Assembly (NCBI RefSeq): GCF_036059255.1
Contig: NZ_CP107947.1
Location: 930,001 to 994,000, forward strand
DNA: 64,000 bases
Direction: 5' to 3'
Source of the DNA: Micromonospora sp. NBC_00389
GTDB lineage: Bacteria > Actinomycetota > Actinomycetes > Mycobacteriales > Micromonosporaceae
Shown here piece after piece: positions 25,568-33,848 of this stretch (the first letter of the stretch is position 1; every line of letters starts with the position of its first letter). Both the position numbers and the translations under genes were made by a program. The notes below the pieces were generated by a model. It saw nothing but the letters and a program-made list of their open reading frames with translations. It was not told the DNA's origin and did not search any database.

Positions 25568-25677
25568 CCGGGAGTGCTTCTGACTCCTACATTCCCGGCC
25601 TGGTCATCACCTGTGGTGGTGGCATCCCCGTAAGAGCTGGCGCGGGGTCGGTCTGACTCCTACATCACCCGACCCCG
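25568..25677 (+). ncRNA. two stem-loops sharing the same 14-nt loop
   Basis: Stem 1 (25568-25573 with 25593-25598) and stem 2 (25643-25651 with 25669-25677, 9 perfect pairs) have different stem sequences but the same loop word TCTGACTCCTACAT (25579-25592 and 25652-25665), 73 bp apart. Unrelated stems with a preserved loop suggest a structured RNA or a protein-binding pair. They lie in the 244-bp gap before the membrane transfer gene, 45 nt from its start. I know of no RNA family that fits. Confidence 0.45.
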
Positions 25678-25721
25678 TGCCTACCAACTCATCCGACCCA
25701 ATGTGCTTGGGAGGACTCGTC

Positions 25722-26663
25722 GTGTCCAAGTCTAGCCCGCGCCGGTTCGCCGGCAGGTCAACCGGAACGGTGACGGTCATCGAGGCCAAGGTCCACCGTT
25801 CCTCCGCGCGCAACGCCAAGATGGCGTTCATCCTGACGGCGGTCATCGTCGGCCTTCTGTCGGCCGTGGTGGCCGCTTCCTACATCCACCCGATCCTCGC
25901 CGTCTTCGTCGGCGCGCTTATCGGCGTACCGACCGGCGGGCTCGTCTGGGTGCTCGTCCGCGTCTGGCCGATTATCCGGCTGCTGTGGTGGTGGACCCCG
26001 GAAACCATCCTCGGCGTCCTGCTGCTCACCGCGTGGGTGCAGCTGGCCAACCACACCCCCACATTGGTGACCCTGCTCGTGGTCGCCCTGGTCGTCGGCG
26101 TCCCCGCCGCCATCCGCCCGGTCCGCCGCCAGGTCAAAGCCTGGACCTGGTGCCTGATCGTCCGGCATCGGCTGCGCGTGTGCTTCGCGCAGTTCATCAT
26201 CGCCAACCAGTCCGGCAGTCTGCCGCTGATCCTGTGGGCACGCCCCACCCCGGTTGGCGAACGGGTCTGGGTCTACCTGCGCCCCGGCCTGTCCGCGAAG
26301 GACCTGGAAGGCCGCCTCGACAAGATCGCGGTCACCTGTCACGCCTCCACCGTGCTCATCGAGCGCGCTTCGGAGAACAACGCCGCCTACCTGCGGTTCG
26401 ACATCAAGCGCCGTGAGGTGCTGACCGCCCACGTCGGTTCCCCGCTGGTCGACGTGATCGACCCGGCCGCCCCCGTCTCGGCATCGCCGCTGACGGTCCC
26501 CACCGCCCTGGACCTGCCGGACGTCGACGCTCCGACGATCACCCTCCCCACCCAGGGCAAGCCCGCCGGCAAGAAGCCGGCCGCTACTACGGCCAACGGC
26601 AGCAAGCCCGCGGCTTCCTCCGCGTCGTCCGTGCCGGACGACGACACATCCGACTGGATCTGA
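25722..26663 (+). CDS. AICE membrane transfer protein (FtsK partner)
   Basis: A 313-aa protein from GTG 25722 (GGGAGGA at 25709-25715). Four hydrophobic segments fall within the first 130 residues (FILTAVIVGLLSAVVAASY, AVFVGALIGVPTGGLVWVLV, TILGVLLLTAWVQL, VTLLVVALVVGVPAA). A globular part with VWVYLRPGLSAKDLEGRLDKIA, typical of the N-terminal half of FtsK/TraB proteins, and a flexible Ala/Pro/Lys tail follow. It likely anchors the separate ATPase encoded next and forms the DNA pump. Splitting the pump into two genes is common in AICEs. Confidence 0.8.
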   Translation: MSKSSPRRFAGRSTGTVTVIEAKVHRSSARNAKMAFILTAVIVGLLSAVVAASYIHPILAVFVGALIGVPTGGLVWVLVRVWPIIRLLWWWTPETILGVLLLTAWVQLANHTPTLVTLLVVALVVGVPAAIRPVRRQVKAWTWCLIVRHRLRVCFAQFIIANQSGSLPLILWARPTPVGERVWVYLRPGLSAKDLEGRLDKIAVTCHASTVLIERASENNAAYLRFDIKRREVLTAHVGSPLVDVIDPAAPVSASPLTVPTALDLPDVDAPTITLPTQGKPAGKKPAATTANGSKPAASSASSVPDDDTSDWI

Positions 26664-26682
26664 CCTACGCCCAACCCGGGAC

Positions 26683-26720
26683 GCGGGGAGCCATTGCGGC
26701 TCGTTCGTGTGGCTCCTCGC
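26683..26720 (+). other. hairpin in the gap before the FtsK gene
   Basis: 11-nt arms (26683-26693, 26710-26720) with one mismatch around a 16-nt loop, 26 nt before the FtsK start. There is no T-run, so it is not an obvious terminator. It may be a spacer structure that limits translation or processing between the two transfer genes. Confidence 0.35.
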
Positions 26721-26746
26721 GCCCACAACGCCCAGGAGGGCATCTC

Positions 26747-27619
26747 ATGACCACCACGATTCCCACCACCGCTGCTGCGGTGCCGGTGGGTCCTGGCCTG
26801 TCGATGTTCGACCCGATCTTCATCGGGATCGACGAGTTCGGCCAACCCGTCTACCTGGACGTCATCTACCGCAACCTGCTCACCGCAGGCGAACCCGGCG
26901 GCGGCAAGTCCGGCCTGATCAACAACATCTGCGGCCACGCCGCTCTCTGCGACAACACCCGGCTCGTGCTCTTCGACGCCAAACTCGTCGAACTCGGCCC
27001 CTGGCGCGACCTCGCCGACGCGTTCATCGGCCCCGACATCGACCAGGGCATTGACGTGCTACGTCGCCTCCTGGTCGTGGCCACCAACCGCTACACCTGG
27101 CTCCTCGCTAACCGGCGCCGCAAGCTCGCCGACGGCGACGGCATGTCCGTCATCGTCACCATCATCGACGAACTCGCCATGTTCTCCACCGTGCTCGGCA
27201 CCAAGGCCCAGCAGGAAGAGTTCTCCACCCTCCTGCGAGGGCTCGTGTCCCTCGGCCGGGCCTGCGGCATGCCCGTCATCGCCGCCACCCAACGGCCGTC
27301 GTGGGACATCATCCCCGCCTCGTTGCGGGACCTGTTCGGCTACCGGGCCGCATTCCGCTGCACCAGCTTGAACAGCTCAAACATCATCCTCGGTCAGGGC
27401 TGGGCCGAGCAGGGCTACACCGCCTCCGACATCTCGCCCACCAACCAAGGCGCGGCCTACCTCCTCGCCGAAGGCGGCGTACCCCGCCGCATCAAGGCCG
27501 CCTACCTCACCGACACCGACATCTACAACATCGCCGACTACGCCGCCTGGACCCGCCGCCCCACCAGCAGCAGCAGCGCCCCGGCGGTCAACCCCACCGA
27601 GTGGGAGATGGCGGCATGA
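26747..27619 (+). CDS. FtsK/SpoIIIE-type DNA translocase (TraB/TraSA-like)
   Basis: A 290-aa ATPase. Walker A is GEPGGGKS (residues 48-55) and Walker B is VTIIDELAMF. ATQRPSWDIIPASLRDLFGYRAAFRC follows, as in FtsK-family transfer proteins. No membrane segment is present, fitting the separate membrane partner just upstream. In actinomycetes this single hexameric pump moves double-stranded plasmid DNA between hyphae. There is no gamma-type winged helix at the end, so DNA recognition must lie elsewhere. ATG 26747 has AGGAGG upstream. Confidence 0.9.
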   Translation: MTTTIPTTAAAVPVGPGLSMFDPIFIGIDEFGQPVYLDVIYRNLLTAGEPGGGKSGLINNICGHAALCDNTRLVLFDAKLVELGPWRDLADAFIGPDIDQGIDVLRRLLVVATNRYTWLLANRRRKLADGDGMSVIVTIIDELAMFSTVLGTKAQQEEFSTLLRGLVSLGRACGMPVIAATQRPSWDIIPASLRDLFGYRAAFRCTSLNSSNIILGQGWAEQGYTASDISPTNQGAAYLLAEGGVPRRIKAAYLTDTDIYNIADYAAWTRRPTSSSSAPAVNPTEWEMAA

Positions 27620-27825
27620 CCGCCCGAGAGCGCACCTACGCCCGCGCCAACAACCAGCGGGCCGCGCAATACACCGAACTGTGGATCACCGGCAGTCCCG
27701 AGGACATCGCCGCTCTGGTCCAGGCCGTCGCCCGCAGCGGGCGACTCGTCTTCGCCTCCGCACCCACCCGCATGCGGGGTGACGACAACCGGCACCGCCG
27801 CTACCTGCGGCTGCGCGCCCGATAG
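27616..27825 (+). CDS. small AICE protein
   Basis: 69 aa; its ATG overlaps the FtsK stop (ATGA), so it is translationally coupled. The sequence (LWITGSPEDIAALVQAVARSGRLVFASAP) resembles a beta-alpha unit, and the end is basic. It has no known function. It is retained in this position in many AICE operons, to judge from its tight coupling. Confidence 0.6.
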   Translation: MTARERTYARANNQRAAQYTELWITGSPEDIAALVQAVARSGRLVFASAPTRMRGDDNRHRRYLRLRAR

Positions 27826-27911
27826 CCGGTCGACAGGACCAGTCAACGCCTGCCAGCAACCGCTGGTCCTGCCGACCCAACCAACAGCCCTACTGAAAGG
27901 ACGTGGCTGCC

Positions 27912-28352
27912 ATGAAGGCTACCCAAAACCCACCCACCGCAGCACCGATCACACCCGCTGACCTGCTGCGGATGGCTGCCCTCTATCTGCGCCGGCACGG
28001 CTGGCACCAGGGCACCTACTACGCCAACAGCACCAATAACCCGACCCCGCCGGCCTGCGCCGCCGGGGCTATTGGCATCGCCTGCGCCGGTTACCGCGTC
28101 GAGCACTTCTCCCAGCTCGACCCCGACGCGCTCGCCGACTACCTCACCGCCCTGGGCGTGTTCGTCGACTACCTCGACACCACCGCGCCCGTGTTCTTCG
28201 TCGACGAGGACGGCTACCTGCTCGACGAACACACCTCCCCCTACTCATGGAACGACGACCCTGCCCGCACCGCCGAGCAGGTCATCACCGCCCTTCAGGC
28301 GGCTGCCGACGAGTGGGACTCCCTCCACAGCGAGGGAGGCGAGAAGCGATGA
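27912..28352 (+). CDS. DUF6197 family protein
   Basis: 146 aa from ATG 27912; GTG 27903 is in frame but too close to the ribosome site GAAAGGA. LRRHGWHQGTYYAN, AGAIGIACAG and NDDPARTAEQVITALQAAADEW are the conserved parts of DUF6197, a family of small actinobacterial proteins common on plasmids and integrative elements. The function is unknown. Stop and next start overlap (ATGA). Confidence 0.75.
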   Translation: MKATQNPPTAAPITPADLLRMAALYLRRHGWHQGTYYANSTNNPTPPACAAGAIGIACAGYRVEHFSQLDPDALADYLTALGVFVDYLDTTAPVFFVDEDGYLLDEHTSPYSWNDDPARTAEQVITALQAAADEWDSLHSEGGEKR

Positions 28353-28648
28353 GCACCGTCAAGAAGCCCTTGACGCCGAACCTGCCTCGGCAGAAGCGCC
28401 GCACCGTCGTGGAAAACGACGAGTTCGCCGCGTTCGGCCGCCGGATCATCCGCGCTCACGGCCGCCGCGTCGCCACCGGCGACGTCGAAGCACTTGGCGA
28501 CCTGGTCGCCCTGTCGTCGGTCATTGACGACGCCATCGGTGAGGCCGTGATCGGCCTTCGGGCCTTCGGCTACTCCTGGTCCGAGATCGGCTCCCGACTC
28601 GGCATCTCCAAGCAAGCCGCCCAGCAGCGCTGGGGAGACAAGCCATGA
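28349..28648 (+). CDS. sigma-factor-like helix-turn-helix protein
   Basis: 99 aa. The end IGLRAFGYSWSEIGSRLGISKQAAQQRWG is a helix-turn-helix of sigma-70 region 4 type. The N-terminus is basic and probably disordered. It likely binds DNA as a regulator of the element. Start and stop codons overlap with both neighbours. Confidence 0.7.
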   Translation: MSTVKKPLTPNLPRQKRRTVVENDEFAAFGRRIIRAHGRRVATGDVEALGDLVALSSVIDDAIGEAVIGLRAFGYSWSEIGSRLGISKQAAQQRWGDKP

Positions 28649-29055
28649 CCGACCTGCGCAGCGTCGACCTCGACAACCTGGCCGATCGCACCGGCATCCG
28701 GGTCGAGTTCTACGACCCGCTCGGCACCCGCTACGGGTTCCCCACCTTCCCCTACCACGCGGCACCTTCCGGACTGGCCACCGTGCGGCAACTCCGCGCC
28801 GCCGGCCTTCGCCCCAACGGACATGACCCGGTCGCCCAGATCTATTGGCGGCACCGCAAACAGCGCCGGGTCGCCTACCTCTACCGCCTCGACATGGCCG
28901 CACCCAAGCGCACCGCCACACCCGCACAGCGCGTGGCCATCGCCAAAGCCCTTCGCGCCCGCCGGACCTGCCGCGTCTGCGCCCAGGTCAAGCCCTACTA
29001 CATCCCCCGCCGCTACGGCGAATGCCTCGACTGCCACGAAGGGAACCCGTCGTGA
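28645..29055 (+). CDS. RRQRL-motif zinc-binding protein
   Basis: 136 aa. Central RHRKQRRVAYLYRLDMA and the C-terminal zinc ribbon CRVCAQVKPYYIPRRYGECLDC match a family annotated as RRQRL motif-containing zinc-binding protein. It occurs in AICE operons. The role is unknown; DNA or RNA binding is likely from the basic motif. ATG overlaps the previous stop. Confidence 0.75.
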   Translation: MTDLRSVDLDNLADRTGIRVEFYDPLGTRYGFPTFPYHAAPSGLATVRQLRAAGLRPNGHDPVAQIYWRHRKQRRVAYLYRLDMAAPKRTATPAQRVAIAKALRARRTCRVCAQVKPYYIPRRYGECLDCHEGNPS

Positions 29056-29348
29056 GCTTCCACCTGTCTGACCCCTGCCTGTGGTGCATCGAGGGCAGCT
29101 CGCCCGCCGGCATCCACGACATCCTCGGCCCGGTCTACAAGCCCTGCCCCGTCTGCCTCGGCCCCTGCGCCCTCTGCGAAGGCGACGGACTGTTCCCAGC
29201 CGACTTCGCCTGCCTGCCCTGCTTCCGCGAGCAGATGGCCGCCCTCGGTCTGGCCCCCATCATGTGCGCCCACTGCTCCGGCGTGGTCGACCTCATCCCC
29301 CTCGACGCCATCCCGGCTCCGGAGGTGACTCCCCATGGCCACCACTGA
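29052..29348 (+). CDS. small Cys-rich protein
   Basis: 98 aa from GTG 29052, which overlaps the preceding TGA. Four CxxC pairs (CLWC, CPVC, CALC and CAHC) plus CLPC suggest two zinc sites. Unlike the flanking proteins it is not basic. No family recognised. It overlaps the start of the DUF2637 gene by 14 bp. Confidence 0.6.
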   Translation: MSFHLSDPCLWCIEGSSPAGIHDILGPVYKPCPVCLGPCALCEGDGLFPADFACLPCFREQMAALGLAPIMCAHCSGVVDLIPLDAIPAPEVTPHGHH

Positions 29349-30171
29349 CCCGACCGCCGTGACCGAGCAGTTCGCCGCCGAGTACGCCCGCAACGCCGTA
29401 CCGACGATGCTCAAGGCGATCGGCTCCATCAAGCGGTACAACCGCTTCGTTCTGCTCGGCGCTTTGCTGACCAGCTACCTGCACCAGGCCCACTACCTGT
29501 GGACCCAGAACGCCGGCTACTTCGCCTACCTCGTGCCGCTGATCTTCGACGCCGCCATGGTGTCGATGCTGACCGTCGTCCGCACCTCCGGCATCGCCAA
29601 GGATGCGAAACGCGGAGCCATGGTCGTCTTCGCCGCCGCTGCCATGCTGTCGGCCACCATCAACTTCGCCTCCCCGGGCAGCCTCGGCCTACGCCTGGTC
29701 TTCGCCCTGGTCGTCGTCCTCGTCATCGGCGTCGAACTCGTCGCCGGACGCATCCGCCCCGACTTCGCCGCCATCCAAGCCGAAGCCGCCGCCCTCCTCG
29801 CCGCGATCAACGACCTCACCGAAACGGCACCGGCCACCGAGCCGACCAACACCCCGGCCGCCACGCCAACCGTCGACACCACGCCGGAACCTGCTCCGGT
29901 CGTCGACGCCCCGCCGGCACCGACGCCGGCCGCCATCACGGCACCTGCCTTCACCCCGATCCCGGTTGCCCGGCCCGAGGTTCCGGCGCACCTGATGCCC
30001 ACCGCCCGCTTCGTCATCGGACGACACGAACAGAGCACCGGCCGACCCATCACACCGGATGAACTCGCCGGTCTGCTCTCGGTCACCCCGGACATCGCCC
30101 GGGAACTGCTGCACACCATCACCGGCCACACCCCGGCCGTCAACGGAACCCCCGTCGGTGGTGCCCGATGA
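29335..30171 (+). CDS. DUF2637 (Spd-like) membrane protein
   Basis: 278 aa. Four membrane segments lie in residues 35-150 (FVLLGALLTSYLHQA, YLVPLIFDAAMVSML, AMVVFAAAAMLSATINFA, VFALVVVLVIGVELVAG), the DUF2637 arrangement. A Pro/Thr-rich linker leads to a C-terminal domain (TARFVIGRHEQSTGRPI to ITGHTP) that looks like a winged helix. Proteins of this kind assist spread of the element within mycelium. GGAGGTGA precedes the ATG. Confidence 0.8.
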   Translation: MATTDPTAVTEQFAAEYARNAVPTMLKAIGSIKRYNRFVLLGALLTSYLHQAHYLWTQNAGYFAYLVPLIFDAAMVSMLTVVRTSGIAKDAKRGAMVVFAAAAMLSATINFASPGSLGLRLVFALVVVLVIGVELVAGRIRPDFAAIQAEAAALLAAINDLTETAPATEPTNTPAATPTVDTTPEPAPVVDAPPAPTPAAITAPAFTPIPVARPEVPAHLMPTARFVIGRHEQSTGRPITPDELAGLLSVTPDIARELLHTITGHTPAVNGTPVGGAR

Positions 30172-30431
30172 CCATCCACGTCGTCGACATTGAGCAGGTC
30201 ACCCACACCTGCCCGGCGTTCGCTGAGGCGCACCCTTACGACACCCGACGCACCGTCATCCACGTCATCCCCGGCGGAGAATGCCGGACTCCGGTCACCA
30301 TCCACTGCGGCGAGACGACCGCCGTCATCGCGTGTCACCGGCACGAACCGGCCGACCGCCAGTGCGGCGCCTGCCGCATCATCGTCACGCAACACACCAT
30401 CACCAACCGACACCACGAGGTTGTCGGCTGA
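30168..30431 (+). CDS. small AICE protein with cysteine pairs
   Basis: 87 aa; ATG overlaps the previous stop. HTCPAFAEAHP, HCGET and QCGACRIIV suggest a zinc site. It is followed without a gap by the replication initiator (TGATG). Function unknown. Confidence 0.6.
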   Translation: MTIHVVDIEQVTHTCPAFAEAHPYDTRRTVIHVIPGGECRTPVTIHCGETTAVIACHRHEPADRQCGACRIIVTQHTITNRHHEVVG

Positions 30432-32227
30432 TGGCTTCGACGCTGGACCTCACACCCCGCGCTTCGGCCCGGGGTGTGGGCTCGAACGCCGACACCATCA
30501 CCCCCCACGTCGGCTACACCGCCGCCGGCTCCGCGTTCACCCGCGCCACCGCACCCGACTACTTCGGCTGGCTGGACCACGTCCGCGCCGCCGGCGGGTG
30601 CACCCGCCCCATCCGCCTCGCCGGCAGCCTGCTCACCGTCGAACCCGCCACCGGCCGACTCCTCGACGCTCGGCACACCGACGCCATGCCCGACGCCGCG
30701 ATCTACAAGGCGTGCGGCAACCGTCGCGCCACCGTCTGCCCGACCTGCGCTGGCGTCTACCAACGCGACGCCTACCAACTCCTGCGCGCCGGCCTCGTCG
30801 GCGGCAAAGGCGTCCCCGAAACCGTCTCCCGCCACCCGGCCGTGTTCGCCACCTTCACCGCCCCGTCCTTCGGCCCCGTGCACGCCCGCGCGGTCAAGCG
30901 GCACACCTGCGCCAACCGCAAACGCTGCGACTGCCGACCCGACCCCTGCCACGCCCGCCGCACCACCGACCCCACCGCCGGACTCTGCACCCACGGCCGC
31001 CCTGCCGTGTGCTGGGCCAGGCACGAACCGGCAGACGCTGTCCTCGGCCAACCGTTGTGCCTGGACTGCTACGACCACGATCACCAGGTCGTCTGGAACG
31101 TGTTCGCCGGAGAGCTGTGGCGGCGCACCAAGCAAGCCGCGGAGCGCCACCTCGCCCAACTCGCCCGCCGACGCGGCATCCCCCCGGCCCACGTCGTCAC
31201 GGCCTCGGGCAAGGTCCGCACGGTCGCCCCGGTCCGGCTGTCGCACGGCAAAGCCGCCGAGTTCCAAGCTCGCGGAGCGGTGCACTTCCACGCCCTGGTG
31301 CGCCTGGACGGCGTCGACCCCACCGACCCCACCGCCGTCGTCCCACCGCCGGCCGGGTTCACCGCCGCCGACCTCGACGACGCCATCCACCACGCCGCCA
31401 CCCAGGTCGACTACACCACCCCGGCCCATCCCGACCAGCCCGCCGGGTGGCCCGTCGCCTGGGGCACCCAACTCGACATCCGCCCCATCAGCCTGACCGG
31501 AAGCGGTGAGGTCACCGACGGCATGGTCGCCGGCTACCTTGCCAAGTACGCCACCAAGAGCACCGAGGTAACCGGGCACCGCTCCGTCAGGCTCACCGCC
31601 GACACCATCGGCGACTACGCCGACCCCGACGGCGACCACACCGCCCGCCTCATCGACGCCTGCTGGCGCATCGGCCGACCCACCACCACACCCGTCCCGC
31701 TCTCGGATCGGCCCCGGGACCACCGGCCACGGCCCGGCTTCGTCCAACGCTGGGAATGCCCCGACTGCGGCACCCACACCCGCTACGCCGCCTGCCCCGT
31801 CTGCATCGCCCACCGTCAAGCCAGCCTTGACGCCGAACCCACGAAACCGGCCACGGGCAACCCATACGCCCGGCTGCGCCGCTGGGCACACATGCTCGGC
31901 TTCGGCGGCCACTTCCTCACCAAAGCCCGCCGCTACTCCGTCACCTTCCAACTCCTGCGCGACACCCGCGTCACCTACCGACGCAACGACGACCAGGACC
32001 AGGACGCCAACGACCCCATCAAAGCCGTCGACCACCTCGACGAAGACGACACGACGCTCATCGTTGGCACCCTCACCTTCGCCGGCGTCGGCTGGCACAC
32101 CACCGGAGACGCGCTCCTTGCCAACACCGCCGCCGCCATGGCACGCGCCCGACAAGCCGCGGGCCGCGAAGAACTCGCCCACGAAATCGGCACCACCCCT
32201 GCCGATGCAGTGCCTGCCGCAGCTTGA
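30431..32227 (+). CDS. RepSA-type replication initiator
   Basis: 598 aa from ATG 30431. Several zinc-type cysteine clusters occur (CPTCAGVY, CANRKRCDC, CPDCGTHTRYAACPVC). GAVHFHALVRLDG supplies a His-x-His metal motif and MVAGYLAKYATKS a candidate tyrosine motif of rolling-circle initiators. This agrees with RepSA of pSAM2, which nicks the double-strand origin. AICEs use it for replication after excision. The origin may lie inside or near this gene; I could not identify it. Confidence 0.85.
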   Translation: MASTLDLTPRASARGVGSNADTITPHVGYTAAGSAFTRATAPDYFGWLDHVRAAGGCTRPIRLAGSLLTVEPATGRLLDARHTDAMPDAAIYKACGNRRATVCPTCAGVYQRDAYQLLRAGLVGGKGVPETVSRHPAVFATFTAPSFGPVHARAVKRHTCANRKRCDCRPDPCHARRTTDPTAGLCTHGRPAVCWARHEPADAVLGQPLCLDCYDHDHQVVWNVFAGELWRRTKQAAERHLAQLARRRGIPPAHVVTASGKVRTVAPVRLSHGKAAEFQARGAVHFHALVRLDGVDPTDPTAVVPPPAGFTAADLDDAIHHAATQVDYTTPAHPDQPAGWPVAWGTQLDIRPISLTGSGEVTDGMVAGYLAKYATKSTEVTGHRSVRLTADTIGDYADPDGDHTARLIDACWRIGRPTTTPVPLSDRPRDHRPRPGFVQRWECPDCGTHTRYAACPVCIAHRQASLDAEPTKPATGNPYARLRRWAHMLGFGGHFLTKARRYSVTFQLLRDTRVTYRRNDDQDQDANDPIKAVDHLDEDDTTLIVGTLTFAGVGWHTTGDALLANTAAAMARARQAAGREELAHEIGTTPADAVPAAA

Positions 32228-32259
32228 CCCCCGCCACGCCGCACGAGGAAGGCCAACCG

Positions 32260-32457
32260 ATGGACACCCCCACTCCGATCACTCCTCGCGTGCTGCGCGT
32301 GGAGGAAGCAGCCCAAGCGCTCGGCATTGGTCGCTCGCTCGTCTACGACCTGATCCGCTCCGGCCGCCTCCGTTCCTTCAAGGTCGGGAGCCGCCGACTC
32401 ATCCCGGCCGTCGCCATCGACGAAGTCATCGCCACGCTCACGGAAGAAGCCGCCTGA
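32260..32457 (+). CDS. xis: excisionase (AlpA/Xis, MerR-like helix-turn-helix)
   Basis: 65 aa from ATG 32260 (GAGGAAGG upstream). LRVEEAAQALGIGRSLVYDLIRSGRLRSFKVGSRRLI is a complete excisionase helix-turn-helix with wing. In AICEs this protein steers the integrase to excision. Its stop shares a base with the integrase start (TGATG), so the two are translated together. Confidence 0.9.
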   Translation: MDTPTPITPRVLRVEEAAQALGIGRSLVYDLIRSGRLRSFKVGSRRLIPAVAIDEVIATLTEEAA

Positions 32458-33698
32458 TGCCCAGAGATCCCAAGCAGCGCCAATCCGCCGCCCGTCGCAA
32501 TCCGAACGGCGAAGGCTCGATCTACCAGCGTTCCAGCGATGGCCGCTGGGTCGGGCAGGCATACGTGCTTAGCACCGACGGCACTCGCAAGCGCAAGTTC
32601 GTCTACGGCGCGACCTGGGAAGAAGCTCACGCCAAACTGGTCGATCTGAAATCCCGCTCCCAGCGTGGCATCCCTGTCCCCGACCGGGCCTGGAAGCTGG
32701 CCGACTATCTGCCCTACTGGCTGTCCGCCTACGTCAGCGACCTCAAGCCCACCACCGCGCGGGGATACGAAAGCGCGGTACGGCTGCACCTCGTTCCCGC
32801 TCTCGGCACCAAGCGCCTCGACGGGTTGCAGGTCCAGCACGTTAAGGCGTTCATGGACGAGTTCCGCCGCAAGTGCCTCTGCTGCACCAACGGTCTCGAC
32901 AAGATTCGACCGGCTGAGCGACGCTGCTGCTCTGTCGGCCGGTGCTGCCAGCACTACCCCAGCGCTCGTCAGATCCAGTTCGTGCACGCGGTGCTTCGCA
33001 ACGCGCTCCAACACGCCATGCGGGAAGAGTTGGTGTCGCGCAACGTCGCCAAGCTGGTCCGAATCCCTTCACCTCGTTACAAGGTCGGCAAAGGGCTCTC
33101 CGTCGACCAGGTACGAAAGATCCTGGCCGCCGCCGCCGGTCACCGGCTCCACGCGCTCTACGTCGTGGCGGCGACCATGGGCCTTCGTCGAGGTGAGCTG
33201 GTCGGCCTTCGCTGGTCAGATCTCGACCTGGACGAGGGCACGCTACGGGTGCAGCAGACCGTGCAGCGGGTTGCCGGGCAGCTCCACGTCCAGGACGCCA
33301 AGACCGAAGACTCGGAGGCGGTCTTGCCGCTGCCTGAGATCACCTGGATGACGCTCCTCGAACACCAGGAGCGGCAGCAAGCCGAGCGGGTCGCCCTCGC
33401 CGAGGTGTGGGAGGAACACGACCTCGTCTTTCCCTCGGAGCGGGGCACCCCCATGGAGCCCACCAACCTCAGCCGGTCGTTCGCCCGGCTCCGCCAGACC
33501 GCCGGTCTGCCTGGGGTCCGCCTGCACGATCTACGGCACACCGTCGTCTCACTGCTGATGGAGCTGGGCGTCCCGCCACACGTCGTGCAGGCCATCGCCC
33601 GGCACGCCGACGTAAAGATCACGCTTAAGGTCTACGCTCACGCCAACCTCGACGCGATGCGTCAGGCTCTCGGCAAGCTCGACGGAAAGCTCTCGTGA
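32457..33698 (+). CDS. int: tyrosine site-specific integrase
   Basis: 413 aa from ATG 32457. The N-terminal arm-binding part (GEGSIYQRSSDGRWVGQAYV) is followed by a core-binding domain with a Cys-rich insert at 140-164 (CLCC, CC, CC), a trait of actinobacterial AICE integrases. The catalytic residues are present: Arg244 (GLRRGEL), His357 and Arg360 (HDLRH), His383 and Tyr393 (VYAHAN). It recombines the 60-bp core in tRNA-Thr. The gene ends 58 bp from the right core, as usual. Confidence 0.95.
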   Translation: MPRDPKQRQSAARRNPNGEGSIYQRSSDGRWVGQAYVLSTDGTRKRKFVYGATWEEAHAKLVDLKSRSQRGIPVPDRAWKLADYLPYWLSAYVSDLKPTTARGYESAVRLHLVPALGTKRLDGLQVQHVKAFMDEFRRKCLCCTNGLDKIRPAERRCCSVGRCCQHYPSARQIQFVHAVLRNALQHAMREELVSRNVAKLVRIPSPRYKVGKGLSVDQVRKILAAAAGHRLHALYVVAATMGLRRGELVGLRWSDLDLDEGTLRVQQTVQRVAGQLHVQDAKTEDSEAVLPLPEITWMTLLEHQERQQAERVALAEVWEEHDLVFPSERGTPMEPTNLSRSFARLRQTAGLPGVRLHDLRHTVVSLLMELGVPPHVVQAIARHADVKITLKVYAHANLDAMRQALGKLDGKLS

Positions 33699-33703
33699 GT
33701 CCC

Positions 33704-33724
33704 GTTGCTGTCAGCGTTGCTGTC
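33704..33724. repeat. right arm-type integrase site (candidate)
   Basis: Two GTTGCTGTC halves spaced by AGC, identical to 14645-14665. It starts 5 bp after the integrase stop codon and ends 33 bp before the right core. Confidence 0.5.
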
Positions 33725-33756
33725 AATCGGTCGTCTCGCGGCAGTGCCGGTCGGGG

Positions 33757-33816
33757 AAAGCCTGGTGGAATTGGAGCCCCCGGCCGGGATCGAACCGGCG
33801 ACATCTCGCTTACAAG
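33757..33816. repeat. right attachment site of the AICE
   Basis: 60 bp identical to 14492-14551. The part from 33772 is the 3' half of the tRNA-Thr gene, ending just after the anticodon, so insertion restored an intact tRNA. Confidence 0.9.
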
Positions 33817-33848
33817 GCGAGTGCTCTGGCCAGCTGAGCTACAGGGGC
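33772..33848 (-). tRNA. tRNA-Thr (anticodon TGT)
   Basis: 77 nt with CCA encoded. The acceptor stem GCCCCTG/CGGGGGC pairs with one G-T pair. The anticodon stem CTCGC/GCGAG holds the loop CTTGTAA with anticodon TGT, reading ACA. The T-arm GCCGG TTCGATC CCGGC is perfect. It is the integration target of two successive elements. Confidence 0.95.

Larger units (their letters stand above)
14492..33816. mobile_element. actinomycete integrative and conjugative element (AICE) at tRNA-Thr(TGT)
   Basis: The 19.3-kb segment between perfect 60-bp repeats has the full AICE gene set: integrase and excisionase adjacent to the tRNA, RepSA-type rolling-circle initiator, FtsK/TraB-type DNA translocase with a membrane partner, DUF2637 Spd-like protein, GntR (KorSA-like) repressor and SCO3933-like protein. 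The left half carries cargo: Fic protein, XhoI-type R-M system and glycosyltransferase. Conjugation in this group moves double-stranded DNA by the FtsK-like pump. All core genes look intact, so the element may be mobile. Confidence 0.88.

Noticed and set aside
30335..32182. 615-codon minus-strand frame opposite the replication initiator
   Set aside because: Gly/Val-rich shadow; the plus strand has ordered zinc and catalytic motifs and operon overlaps.
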